Source: Candidatus Saccharibacteria bacterium UBA2112
Lineage (GTDB): Bacteria; Patescibacteriota; Saccharimonadia; Saccharimonadales; Saccharimonadaceae
DNA: 23,471 nt
Direction of reading: 5' to 3'
Assembly (NCBI GenBank): GCA_002331045.1
Contig: DCYK01000018.1
Location: 1 to 23,471 of the forward strand
Made by a program: the position numbers and the translations under genes. Below are positions 1 through 6,994 of this stretch, in pieces; position 1 is the first letter of the stretch; each line of letters begins with the position of its first letter. The notes under the pieces were generated by a model. That model did no database searches. It was given only the letters and a program-made list of their open reading frames with translations, and was not told the DNA's origin.

Positions 1-327
1 GGTTTATCGCTGATGCGCTCGACCGTACCAGCAGATGTCTCGGCGCTGATCGAAGCGGCAGATCATGTAATGATTTTTAGTGGTGAACTGGGTAAGTATG
101 GTGGAACGGCGAGCATGATGCAGCTAGAGAAAGTGCGGCTGATAAAGCGTATTAACAATGGTGTGGAAATTGGCTGGGATGGTGGTGTGACTGCCGAAAA
201 CGCCTTCAGTCTATCTCAGGGGGGTGTTGATGTCTTGTATGTCGGTGGTGCAATTCAAAAGGCGGCTGACCCTGAGACTGCATTTAATACGATGATGAAA
301 GAAGTAAACAAACAAGGGGCGATGTAA
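1..327 (+). CDS. rpe: Ribulose-phosphate 3-epimerase-like protein, 5'-truncated
   Basis: The reading frame is open from base 1, so the gene starts upstream; the visible part is the C-terminal 108 residues. It resembles the second half of the Rpe TIM barrel, which interconverts ribulose-5-phosphate and xylulose-5-phosphate in the cytoplasm. The WDGGV segment matches the conserved (V/I)DGG motif carrying a catalytic Asp, and the later DVLYVGGAI matches the phosphate-binding DxxVxGSAI region. The loop that is normally NPGFGGQ reads GELGKYGG, so this is a divergent member. Its stop overlaps the transketolase start by one base (TAATG), which suggests translational coupling in a pentose-phosphate operon. 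That context supports the epimerase call. Another ribulose-phosphate-binding-barrel enzyme is possible. Confidence 0.7.
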   Translation, partial: GLSLMRSTVPADVSALIEAADHVMIFSGELGKYGGTASMMQLEKVRLIKRINNGVEIGWDGGVTAENAFSLSQGGVDVLYVGGAIQKAADPETAFNTMMKEVNKQGAM

Positions 328-1190
328 TGGCAAAAATGCAACCGACAATAGTCGAACTTGAGCACAAGGCGTATGCACTGCGCGAAGATTTGGTGCGCAT
401 GCTTGAACATGCTGGTAGTGGTCATAGTGCTGGCCCGTTAGGTCTAGCCGAACTTGTCGCTACGCTCTACTTCGATATTATGAAATACGATCCCGAGCGT
501 CCGAACTGGAATGAGCGTGATTACTTCTTTCTCAGTAATGGTCATTGCGTCCCTATCCAGTATGTTGCAATGGCACATGCAGGCTTTTTTGACAAAAAGG
601 AACTCGAAACATTGCGCAAGTTTGGTAGTCGCCTGCAGGGACATCCAGAACGAACGAAATTACCTGGTTTAGAAAATACGAGTGGACCACTGGGAAGTGG
701 TTTATCGCAGGCGGCCGGTGCAGCGTATACGCTGCAATATCTGGACAAAAATCCCAAGCGATTTGTCTATGTCATTACTGGTGATGGCGAATTGAACGAA
801 GGTAATATATGGGAAGCGGCAATGTTTGCTGGTAAATATAAATTGTCGCAGTTGATCGTATTTATTGATCGCAATAACATTCAAATCGATGGCCCAACAG
901 ACGAAGTAATGCCGCTCGAGGATCTGCACGGCAAGTGGGAGTCATTTGGCTGGCATGTGCAGGAAATTGACGGGCATAATGTCGAGAGTATCCGGGACGC
1001 GGCTAGTATGGCCCGAGCGATCACGAATCGACCAAGTGTTATTATTACCCATACAATTCCTGGCAAGGGTGTTGATTTTATGGAGTATGACTATCATTGG
1101 CATGGTAAGCCGCCGAATCACGCTGAAGCACGTCGTGCATTGCACAAACTACGGACGCTTGACGGAAAGATCACAGGAGAACACGAATGA
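327..1190 (+). CDS. tkt: Transketolase, N-terminal (TPP-binding) subunit
   Basis: A 287-residue protein equal to the pyrophosphate-binding half of transketolase. With the C-terminal subunit it would transfer two-carbon ketol units between sugar phosphates in the cytoplasm. Visible motifs are SGHSAGPLG near residues 31-39 (conserved substrate/TPP His), SNGH at 70-73, TSGPLGSGL at 118-126, and the TPP/Mg-binding GDGELNEGN at 152-160 followed by the NN pair at 183-184. Transketolase is a single chain of about 650 residues in most bacteria; a split pair of this kind is typical of archaea and many CPR bacteria. The start overlaps the upstream stop by one base, and the stop overlaps the next start in ATGA. 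Both junctions suggest coupled synthesis of the two halves. Confidence 0.95.
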   Translation: MAKMQPTIVELEHKAYALREDLVRMLEHAGSGHSAGPLGLAELVATLYFDIMKYDPERPNWNERDYFFLSNGHCVPIQYVAMAHAGFFDKKELETLRKFGSRLQGHPERTKLPGLENTSGPLGSGLSQAAGAAYTLQYLDKNPKRFVYVITGDGELNEGNIWEAAMFAGKYKLSQLIVFIDRNNIQIDGPTDEVMPLEDLHGKWESFGWHVQEIDGHNVESIRDAASMARAITNRPSVIITHTIPGKGVDFMEYDYHWHGKPPNHAEARRALHKLRTLDGKITGEHE

Positions 1191-2179
1191 CAGATTTTCA
1201 TCTAAAGAGAGGTATTTATTCCGAAGATGTCGAGCGGGAGCCAACGCGTGCGGGTTTTGGGCGCGGCCTAAAGCAAGCTGGTGAAGGAAATGAAAACATC
1301 GTAGCGCTATGCGCTGATTTGACCGATAGCACGCAAATGAGTAAATTCAAAGAGGCATTTCCGGAGCGGTTCATCGAGATAGGTATCGCTGAACAAAACC
1401 TCGTGACAGTCGCGAGTGGTATGGCGCGAGCTGGTAAAATTCCCTTTACGAGTAGCTATGCTGCGTTTAGCCCGGGCCGTAATTGGGAGCAGATTCGCAC
1501 GACGATTTGTCTGAACGACCAGCCGGTAAAAGTGATCGGTAGCCATGCTGGAGTGAGCGTGGGTCCGGATGGCGCAACACATCAAATGCTCGAAGACATC
1601 GCATTGATGCGGGTATTGCCAAACATGGTGGTCGTAGCACCAGGGGATAGCGTTGAGGCCGAAAAGGCGACAATGGCAATTGCAAAAAATGGAAAACCAT
1701 CGTATCTGCGGTTGGCTCGTGAAAAAACACCCGTCTTTACAACTGAACACTCTCCGTTTGAGATTGGCAGAGCATACGTCCTGCGCGAAGGTGATGACGT
1801 GACGCTGCTAGGCACTGGCACGATGACGTATCAGCTACTTGTTGCAGCGAAACGACTGGAAGAAAGAGGTGTAAAAGCCGAGGTCATTCACGTTCCTACA
1901 ATTAAGCCACTCGATACGCATACGATAGTTGCAAGCATCAAGAAAACTGGTCGTGCCGTTACGGCTGAGGAAGCGCAGTATGCAGGGGGATTTGGCGGCG
2001 CGGTTGCGGAGCTTTTGAGTGAAAAGCTGCCGTCTCCATTGAAACGTATTGGTATATATGATCGCTTTGGTGAATCCGGTACACCAGACGAACTGCTGGA
2101 GCACTTTGGTCTAACGGGTGATACAATGGTAAGTAATATAATGCATTTTGTGGATACGACGCCGCAATATCATAGATAA
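1187..2179 (+). CDS. tkt: Transketolase, C-terminal subunit
   Basis: A 330-residue protein covering the pyrimidine-binding and C-terminal domains of transketolase. The catalytic Glu that activates the TPP aminopyrimidine is seen in GIAEQN (E69). Upstream are CADLTDST (42-49) and downstream SHAGVSVGPDGATHQ (119-133), both characteristic of this half. The C-terminal domain follows from about residue 190. It starts inside the stop codon of the N-terminal subunit gene (ATGA, four-base overlap), so equimolar synthesis by coupling is likely. The 16-base gap to the aldolase start holds that gene's ribosome binding site. 1-deoxyxylulose-5-phosphate synthase shares this fold, but the split organisation and the neighbours favour transketolase. 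Confidence 0.94.
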   Translation: MTDFHLKRGIYSEDVEREPTRAGFGRGLKQAGEGNENIVALCADLTDSTQMSKFKEAFPERFIEIGIAEQNLVTVASGMARAGKIPFTSSYAAFSPGRNWEQIRTTICLNDQPVKVIGSHAGVSVGPDGATHQMLEDIALMRVLPNMVVVAPGDSVEAEKATMAIAKNGKPSYLRLAREKTPVFTTEHSPFEIGRAYVLREGDDVTLLGTGTMTYQLLVAAKRLEERGVKAEVIHVPTIKPLDTHTIVASIKKTGRAVTAEEAQYAGGFGGAVAELLSEKLPSPLKRIGIYDRFGESGTPDELLEHFGLTGDTMVSNIMHFVDTTPQYHR

Positions 2180-2183
2180 TAAC

Positions 2184-2192
2184 AAAGGTGGG
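2184..2192 (+). promoter_or_regulatory. Shine-Dalgarno site for the aldolase gene
   Basis: AAAGGTGGG ends 3 bases before ATG 2196, with the AAAGG core 7 bases away. It fixes the aldolase start and shows that this genome uses Shine-Dalgarno initiation inside operons. Confidence 0.75.
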
Positions 2193-2195
2193 TAT

Positions 2196-3107
2196 ATGAG
2201 TTTGACGATTCCATACATCAGGGCGAATACCATGCGGGCGCGGCATCTATTTCAGCGTGCTCGGCGGCAACATTTTGCAGTCGGTGCATTTAATATCGAC
2301 AATCAGGAGACACTAATTGCTGTCTCGCGCGCTGCGCAAAAACTAAAGTCACCAGTGCTAGTGGAAGTAAGTCATGGTGAAGTGAAGGCGATTGGACTAG
2401 AAAACATTCGTGACATGGTTGATAACTATAAGGACGAATATGGCATTGAAATGTACATTAACTTGGATCACAGTCCAACGGTTGACGATTGCAAGCGCGC
2501 GATTGATGCGGGGTTTGAGTTTATTCATATTGATGTCAGTCAGGAGAATCATGACGCATCGCTACAGGAGATTATCGCCAAGACTAAGGAAGTCGTCGAA
2601 TATGCCAAGTTCACAGGGGCATTAGTAGAGAGTGAGCCGCACTATTTTGGCGGATCATCTAATCTGCACGACGAAAAGATTGATTATGACGAGATCAAAA
2701 AAACATTTAGCACACCAGATAGTGCAAAGTATTTCGCCGAGACGACAGGTATTGATACGTTTGCGGCGGCTGTGGGCAATTTACATGGCAAATATCCCGT
2801 ACCGAAAGAACTTGACCTGGAGCTCTTGCAGCAGATTCATGATGAACTAGATTGTCATATTAGCTTGCACGGTGGGTCGGGCACCCCGCTCCATTATTTT
2901 GAAGATGCGGCAAAGATTGGTGTTAGCAAGATTAATATTAATAGTGACATGCGTATTGCTTTTCGTAAAACACTCGAGAAAGTATTGCGCGAAAACCCTG
3001 ATGAGTATGCCGTTGTCAAACTCATGCCAGAGGTGTATGGTGCCGTCCAGAAAGTTGTCGAAGAAAAAATCAAAGCATTTGGTAGCGAAGGCAGAGCGGT
3101 AGTATAG
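2196..3107 (+). CDS. fba: Class II fructose-bisphosphate aldolase
   Basis: A 303-residue zinc-dependent aldolase that would interconvert fructose-1,6-bisphosphate with DHAP and glyceraldehyde-3-phosphate. Signatures in order are NLDHSP (89-94; catalytic Asp91 and zinc ligand His92), VESEPHYFGG (144-153), GNLHGKY (194-200; His197), LHGGSG (224-229; His225) and NINSDMR (247-253; phosphate binding). The ATG at 2196 is chosen over an in-frame ATG at 2148 because AAAGGTGGG lies just upstream and the earlier start would overlap the transketolase gene by 32 bases. It closes the epimerase-transketolase operon and links pentose-phosphate carbon to lower glycolysis. A tagatose-bisphosphate aldolase role cannot be excluded from sequence alone. 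Confidence 0.93.
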   Translation: MSLTIPYIRANTMRARHLFQRARRQHFAVGAFNIDNQETLIAVSRAAQKLKSPVLVEVSHGEVKAIGLENIRDMVDNYKDEYGIEMYINLDHSPTVDDCKRAIDAGFEFIHIDVSQENHDASLQEIIAKTKEVVEYAKFTGALVESEPHYFGGSSNLHDEKIDYDEIKKTFSTPDSAKYFAETTGIDTFAAAVGNLHGKYPVPKELDLELLQQIHDELDCHISLHGGSGTPLHYFEDAAKIGVSKININSDMRIAFRKTLEKVLRENPDEYAVVKLMPEVYGAVQKVVEEKIKAFGSEGRAVV

Positions 3108-3109
3108 TC

Positions 3110-3149
3110 AATGACCCGACCCATCCGATTGAGGATAAGTCGGGTCATT
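3110..3149. terminator. Large hairpin after the aldolase gene (intergenic terminator candidate)
   Basis: An 11-bp perfect stem (3110-3120 with 3139-3149, AATGACCCGAC/GTCGGGTCATT) is followed by a 2x2 internal loop, then a 4-bp ATCC/GGAT stem closing a 6-base loop. It begins 2 bases after the aldolase stop, between convergent genes. There is no T-run on either side, so a textbook intrinsic terminator is not proven. A 3'-end-protecting or bidirectional transcription stop is plausible. Confidence 0.55.
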
Positions 3150-3173
3150 GCCCGAGGAAGTACATCCTCGGGC
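3150..3173. terminator. Second hairpin between convergent genes
   Basis: A perfect 9-bp stem GCCCGAGGA/TCCTCGGGC with a 6-base loop directly abuts the preceding hairpin and lies 12 bases beyond the stop of the reverse-strand gene. It is very GC-rich compared with its surroundings. It would be the first structure met by transcripts of the reverse gene, so it is its likely terminator, again without a clear T-run. Confidence 0.55.
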
Positions 3174-3185
3174 GCCGACACTGTA

Positions 3186-3656
3186 TTAGAGAATTTTTGG
3201 CCCTCTGCCGGTCCAGTCAAGCCACGTACCTTTGCCGTCGTGTCGTTGCCGGACCTTGTAGCCCGATGCACTATCGGGGAGCAGGTCGATAACCCATTCC
3301 CATTCGCTGTCAGGCGAGAAATCGGTCGAGTCATCATCGTCGCTGTCAGGCGAGAAGTCGGTCGAGTCATCATCGAGCGGAAGTACATAGGCGAGAACGT
3401 CATCTAGCGAGTGTTCGCCGAACGCGCTCCTCAGGAGCTCACTTTCAATCTCTTCGTAGGTTGGCGGTGTCTGCTCCTTATAGCTGAGATCATGCAGTCT
3501 ATCGTTAATCACGCTTGCTTTGGAATCCGAATCGAGACGAACGATGTGGATCTTCTGGTTGTGACGCTGTCCAACGAGCTGTCGAAGTTTGCTGTAGGCC
3601 TTACTTGTAACCCGCTTGGGGTCGTTGACGCTGCCAAAGACGACAATAATGCCCAT
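3186..3656 (-). CDS. Hypothetical acidic protein with internal duplication
   Basis: A 156-residue soluble protein that I do not recognise. Residues 1-93 look like a compact alpha/beta region starting MGIIVVFGS. Residues 95-118 are two copies of a 12-residue acidic Asp/Ser unit (DDDSTDFSPDSD), and the end is Trp-containing and basic (about 133-156). The start at 3656 is chosen because AGAGGAAAGG lies upstream on the reverse strand; the open frame continues to 3992 but would run through the promoter region and into the divergent kinase gene. The gene has a near-consensus promoter with a leader of about 50 nt, unlike most genes here. It is a lone reverse-strand gene between two metabolic units. 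No function can be assigned. Confidence 0.7.
   Translation of the reverse strand: MGIIVVFGSVNDPKRVTSKAYSKLRQLVGQRHNQKIHIVRLDSDSKASVINDRLHDLSYKEQTPPTYEEIESELLRSAFGEHSLDDVLAYVLPLDDDSTDFSPDSDDDDSTDFSPDSEWEWVIDLLPDSASGYKVRQRHDGKGTWLDWTGRGPKIL
3303..3376 (-). repeat. 36-bp in-frame tandem duplication
   Basis: Bases 3305-3340 and 3341-3376 are adjacent 36-bp copies that differ only at one internal base (A at 3321, G at 3357) and at the last base. They encode the doubled 12-residue acidic Asp/Ser unit. The near identity suggests a recent duplication. Confidence 0.9.
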
Positions 3657-3712
3657 GGTAGGTATGCCTTTCCTCTGTAGGTGTCGCCAATCACTGGATG
3701 ACTGGTAAGTAA

Positions 3713-3742
3713 ATAATATAATAAAAATGTCAATTTTGTCAA
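3713..3742 (-). promoter_or_regulatory. Canonical -35/-10 promoter of the reverse-strand hypothetical gene
   Basis: On the reverse strand TTGACA (3742-3737) is followed 16 bases later by TATATT or 18 bases later by TATTAT. A second TTGACA (3733-3728) lies 3 bases after the first, giving a 9-base-spaced duplicate. The start site would lie near 3707, leaving a leader of about 50 nt with a Shine-Dalgarno-like AGAGGAAAGG at 3677-3668. Confidence 0.6.
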
Positions 3743-3763
3743 GTCTCCATAGTGATAAGGATA

Positions 3764-3772
3764 TGCTATACT
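3764..3772 (+). promoter_or_regulatory. Extended -10 promoter, near-leaderless start of first PfkB gene
   Basis: TGCTATACT ends 7 bases before ATG 3780, so transcription should begin at or next to the start codon. No -35-like hexamer sits at the usual distance and no Shine-Dalgarno sequence is present. Confidence 0.65.
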
Positions 3773-3779
3773 GACAATA

Positions 3780-4763
3780 ATGAAGAGTGGGAAAAACATA
3801 AAGATTATTTCCGTCGGTGCAGCAGTGCAGGACGTATTCTTGAGCCATAGTGACGAGTTTGAACCGGTGAGTGATCGCTCTGCGCACGAACAGTTCATGA
3901 AGCTGGAATTGGGGGCCAAGGCAGACGTGAATAGTATTACATTTAGTACTGGCGGTGGTGCCACAAACGCTGCGGTGACGTTTACGCGACAAAGATTACA
4001 TGCGGTATTTATGGGAACAATTGGTGATGATCCGGCAGGTCAGGCGGTACTGAATGATTTGGACAGGGAAAATGTTGATACCTCGCATGTTAGTTACAGT
4101 GATAAGTATCATACGGGCTACTCGGTACTACTACTCGCGCCCACGGGCGAGCGAACAATCTTGACCTATCGTGGTGCCTCGACGCACTACCATGCAAAGT
4201 ATTTTGATTTGAGCGGTGTTGATGGTGATTGGCTGTATGTGTCATCAATGGCAGGGTGTTTTGATGTTCTGGATAAGCTTTTTACGCAAGCAAAGCGTAA
4301 TGGCATGAAAATCATGTTCAATCCTGGCAAGCGAGAGTTGGCGCATCCAAATAAGTTAAAGTCACTCCTTGATGACGTTGATGTGCTGTCGGTAAATAAG
4401 GAAGAGATGGCGCACATCGTTGAGGGGAAGACGTCGGAAGAGTTAGTGACGCATGCCCTCAACTTGGTTTCTGTTGCAATTGTGAGTGATGGACCGAATG
4501 GTGTTGTTGCTAGTGATGGAAAGACGATTGTTACGGCTGGGATGTATCAGGATGTCAAGGTGATTGATCGAACGGGCGCCGGTGATGCATTTGGCTCTGG
4601 GTTTTTGTCTCAGTGGGCTCAAGGGAAGTCGCTCGTTGATAGCATTGTTTTTGGAAGCGCTAATTCAACCTCTGTTGTGCAGCATATCGGTGCTAAAACA
4701 GGGATTCTGCATCACGATGCACGACTGCATCATATGCCTCTGCATGAAAAGCCAGTGAAATAA
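3780..4763 (+). CDS. PfkB/ribokinase-family carbohydrate kinase
   Basis: A 327-residue cytosolic ATP-dependent sugar or nucleoside kinase. The N-terminal family signature is GGGATNAAV (58-66), the strand motif NPGKRE is at 181-186, and the C-terminal signature DRTGAGDAF at 263-271 carries the catalytic base Asp269 and the anion hole. The substrate cannot be read from sequence; ribokinase, adenosine kinase and PfkB-type phosphofructokinase are all in the family. The C-terminal tail is His-rich. It is followed after 67 bases by a second PfkB paralogue with its own promoter, and both share the downstream motif NSxxVVQxxGAxxGxL. It could add a kinase step feeding the upstream pentose/hexose enzymes (inference). 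Confidence 0.88.
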   Translation: MKSGKNIKIISVGAAVQDVFLSHSDEFEPVSDRSAHEQFMKLELGAKADVNSITFSTGGGATNAAVTFTRQRLHAVFMGTIGDDPAGQAVLNDLDRENVDTSHVSYSDKYHTGYSVLLLAPTGERTILTYRGASTHYHAKYFDLSGVDGDWLYVSSMAGCFDVLDKLFTQAKRNGMKIMFNPGKRELAHPNKLKSLLDDVDVLSVNKEEMAHIVEGKTSEELVTHALNLVSVAIVSDGPNGVVASDGKTIVTAGMYQDVKVIDRTGAGDAFGSGFLSQWAQGKSLVDSIVFGSANSTSVVQHIGAKTGILHHDARLHHMPLHEKPVK

Positions 4764-4811
4764 TAAGCTCTCCTAAAACGTCGCAAGGCCATGGCGATCA
4801 AAGCGTAAGCA

Positions 4812-4820
4812 TGATACACT
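4812..4820 (+). promoter_or_regulatory. Extended -10 promoter of second PfkB gene
   Basis: TGATACACT ends 10 bases before ATG 4831. No Shine-Dalgarno site lies between, so the mRNA leader would be only a few bases. Confidence 0.5.
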
Positions 4821-4830
4821 TTTTATAGAT

Positions 4831-6339
4831 ATGACGAGTGCGTTGAAACAGCTTCTTGGTAATAATCATCCACTATTTGTGGCTAATATTGCGGCGCTAG
4901 AAAAAGCGACCGGCGGTGCCGGTGTGGATGCGCGGTTACTCGGTGATATTATCGAACACGGGCATCATGTATTGCGGCATTTAGGGCTTGATCCGGCCAA
5001 CACAACTGGCGAAGAGGCTTACTATTCGCTCAACAGTTATGCGAAGAATGAAGCGGGACAGCAGCAATTGCATGAATGTGATTATGTGCTGCTCGAGCTT
5101 GAAGGGGAATTGGTATCGTTTAACTTGCAGGATATTATTGAAAATGCCCATCATCAGTTAAAGTTTGACGAGCGGACCTATGGTCATGCGCAACGACATT
5201 TACGCGCCGAAATTATTCGACGCTATGCAGATCACGATAGAACGCGCGATGAAGTTGTTGAAAAATTGGTCGACGAGATTGGCTTGAAGCAGCCGCATGA
5301 TGAGGAGTATCCAAGTGTACACGAACCAGTGTCAACGGGTGAACAGCCATTCGTGTTAGCTATCGGCGATATTTTTACAGATGCGTTTATTCAACTCAAC
5401 AAGGATGTGGCTCGGGTTGATACGGATCCTGATGGGAGTAAGCGAATTAGTCTACCGCTTGGAAGTAAGCCGCCATATGATGGTGTCGAGATTGTTCGAG
5501 CGGTAGGGCCTTCGCCGAATGCTGCTGTTTCAATTTCGCGCTTAGGAATCCAGACGGAACTACTTGCTTTCCTTGGTGATGATCAACCTGGTCATGAGGC
5601 GGTCGAACATCTTCGGCACGAAGCTATCTCAACCGCACTCCTTGATCTTCAGCCCGGTATTCCATCGAACTACTACTATGTATTGCGCTATGGTGCCGAG
5701 CGAACGATTTTGGTCAAAAACGAAGATTATACATACCAATGGAAAGAGCCAACAAAGGAACCGGATTGGGTGTACCTATCGCTACTGAGCGATCAGTCTT
5801 GGCAACTTCACCAGGATCTTTTGACATATCTTGCTGCACATTCCGATATCAAGCTTGCATTTCAACCGGGAACGTTCCATTTCAAATGGGGTGTCGATAA
5901 GTTACGGGATATCTATAAGCGAAGTCATATTGTCATCATGAATCGCGAGGAAGCGATGGACGTAACGGGAAAGCCACATGATTCGCTGCGTGATCTCGTC
6001 AATGGTTTACATGAGCTTGGTCCGCAAATTGTCGTCATTACGGACGGACCAAACGGGTCGTACGCATCATATGATGGGCGATTGGTGACAATTCCCAATT
6101 ATCCAGATCCTGCGCCTCCACTTGATCGAACTGGTGCTGGTGATGCATTTGCTTCGACGATTGTTGCGGCGCTTGCGCTCGGCGAATCGATGGAAACGGC
6201 ACTCACGTGGGCACCGATCAATAGCATGAATGTCGTGCAAAAACTTGGCGCTCAGGCTGGTTTACTCTCGCGTGACAAAATTGATGAATATCTCAAAAAT
6301 GCGCCTGATGACTATAAGGTAAGTGAGGTGATAGCGTGA
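4831..6339 (+). CDS. PfkB-family kinase with novel N-terminal region
   Basis: A 502-residue protein. Residues 173-485 are a PfkB kinase core with the C-terminal signature DRTGAGDAF (432-440, catalytic Asp438) and the NSMNVVQKLGAQAG motif (464-477) shared with the upstream paralogue. The first 165 residues or so are a His- and Glu-rich, probably helical region that I do not recognise, making this about 180 residues longer than ordinary PfkB enzymes. The usual N-terminal GG substrate motif is altered to VGPSPNAA (225-232), unlike the intact GGGATNAA of its neighbour. It may therefore use another substrate or act as a regulatory partner. The last codons overlap the next gene in GTGA. Confidence 0.85.
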   Translation: MTSALKQLLGNNHPLFVANIAALEKATGGAGVDARLLGDIIEHGHHVLRHLGLDPANTTGEEAYYSLNSYAKNEAGQQQLHECDYVLLELEGELVSFNLQDIIENAHHQLKFDERTYGHAQRHLRAEIIRRYADHDRTRDEVVEKLVDEIGLKQPHDEEYPSVHEPVSTGEQPFVLAIGDIFTDAFIQLNKDVARVDTDPDGSKRISLPLGSKPPYDGVEIVRAVGPSPNAAVSISRLGIQTELLAFLGDDQPGHEAVEHLRHEAISTALLDLQPGIPSNYYYVLRYGAERTILVKNEDYTYQWKEPTKEPDWVYLSLLSDQSWQLHQDLLTYLAAHSDIKLAFQPGTFHFKWGVDKLRDIYKRSHIVIMNREEAMDVTGKPHDSLRDLVNGLHELGPQIVVITDGPNGSYASYDGRLVTIPNYPDPAPPLDRTGAGDAFASTIVAALALGESMETALTWAPINSMNVVQKLGAQAGLLSRDKIDEYLKNAPDDYKVSEVIA

Positions 6340-6944
6340 GATATCAAATCTGCGTGTCAGGTGCAGCAAGCGGTGATACGGTCACGGCATCACATCAATT
6401 AGCATATGACTTGGGTAAGGCAATTGCGACGCAACATAAAACATTATTAACTGGTGCGACAGTTGGCTTACCACATTATGCAGCGATGGGCTTTGCGAGC
6501 GTTGAGGAGACGCGCGGTATATCGGTAGGCTTTAGCCCGGCTAGTTCGTTTCGCGAGCATGTGGGTGTGTATAAGTTACCGACGAAAGAGTTTGACTACA
6601 TCAACTTTACCGGTATGGAATACGTTGGTCGTGATGTGCATCTCGTGCGAAGTGCCGATGCTGTCGTAACTGTTGGAGGACGCATGGGTAGCCTGCACGA
6701 ACTGGCAACAGCATTAGAAAGCCGCAAAGTTTGCGGTGTACTGATGGGAAGTGGTGGTCTGGCGGATTATATTCCAACGCTTCTTGACCATGTTGAGGCA
6801 CCAGGTGCGCGGGATATTATCTTTGATACCGACCCTGATCGCTTGATCGCGAAAGTTATTGAGGCGCTTGACGAAAAGTACGAGGACTTCGAGCACGATG
6901 GTACAGATAAATATCTTAGCAAACGATATAGCAAAAAGGGCTAG
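6336..6944 (+). CDS. SLOG/LOG-like Rossmann-fold protein (lysine decarboxylase-like family)
   Basis: A 202-residue protein starting at GTG within the upstream stop (GTGA overlap), with GAGGTGAT as a good ribosome binding site at 6325-6332. It has an N-terminal strand followed by SGAASGD (8-14), then GATVGLP (40-46) and GGRMGSLHE (114-122), which resembles the nucleotide-binding PGGxGTxxE motif of the LOG family, where Glu acts in nucleotide phosphoribohydrolysis. True LOG enzymes release ribose-5-phosphate and a base from NMPs. Here the motif is variant (G-R-M-G-S-L-H-E), so the reaction is uncertain and a ligand-sensing SLOG role is possible. Coupling to a PfkB kinase suggests nucleotide or pentose metabolism. 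Confidence 0.72.
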   Translation: MRYQICVSGAASGDTVTASHQLAYDLGKAIATQHKTLLTGATVGLPHYAAMGFASVEETRGISVGFSPASSFREHVGVYKLPTKEFDYINFTGMEYVGRDVHLVRSADAVVTVGGRMGSLHELATALESRKVCGVLMGSGGLADYIPTLLDHVEAPGARDIIFDTDPDRLIAKVIEALDEKYEDFEHDGTDKYLSKRYSKKG

Positions 6945-6948
6945 TGAG

Positions 6949-6957
6949 TGCTATATT
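6949..6957 (+). promoter_or_regulatory. Extended -10 promoter upstream of the membrane-anchored protein
   Basis: TGCTATATT lies 5 bases after the stop of the SLOG-like gene. The start codon is about 37 bases downstream, so unlike others of this set it would give a leader of about 30 nt containing a weak AAGAAAG Shine-Dalgarno-like stretch. Confidence 0.5.
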
Positions 6958-6994
6958 CAAAATAACATAACCAATAAGAAAGTTGGCAAGACAA

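Noticed and set aside
1307..1750. Reverse-strand open frame of 147 codons inside the transketolase C-terminal subunit gene
   Set aside because: It is Cys/His/Arg-rich with no domain, lies wholly within a confident gene, and has no promoter or ribosome binding site; it is a shadow frame.
3657..3992. N-terminal extension of the reverse hypothetical protein to a start at 3992
   Set aside because: It would run through both divergent promoters and over the PfkB coding region; ATG 3656 has an upstream AGAGGAAAGG and gives a sensible protein.
4764..4830. Terminator between the two PfkB genes
   Set aside because: Only a 4-bp TCGC/GCGA pairing and a GCCATGGC palindrome are present, with no stable stem plus T-run.
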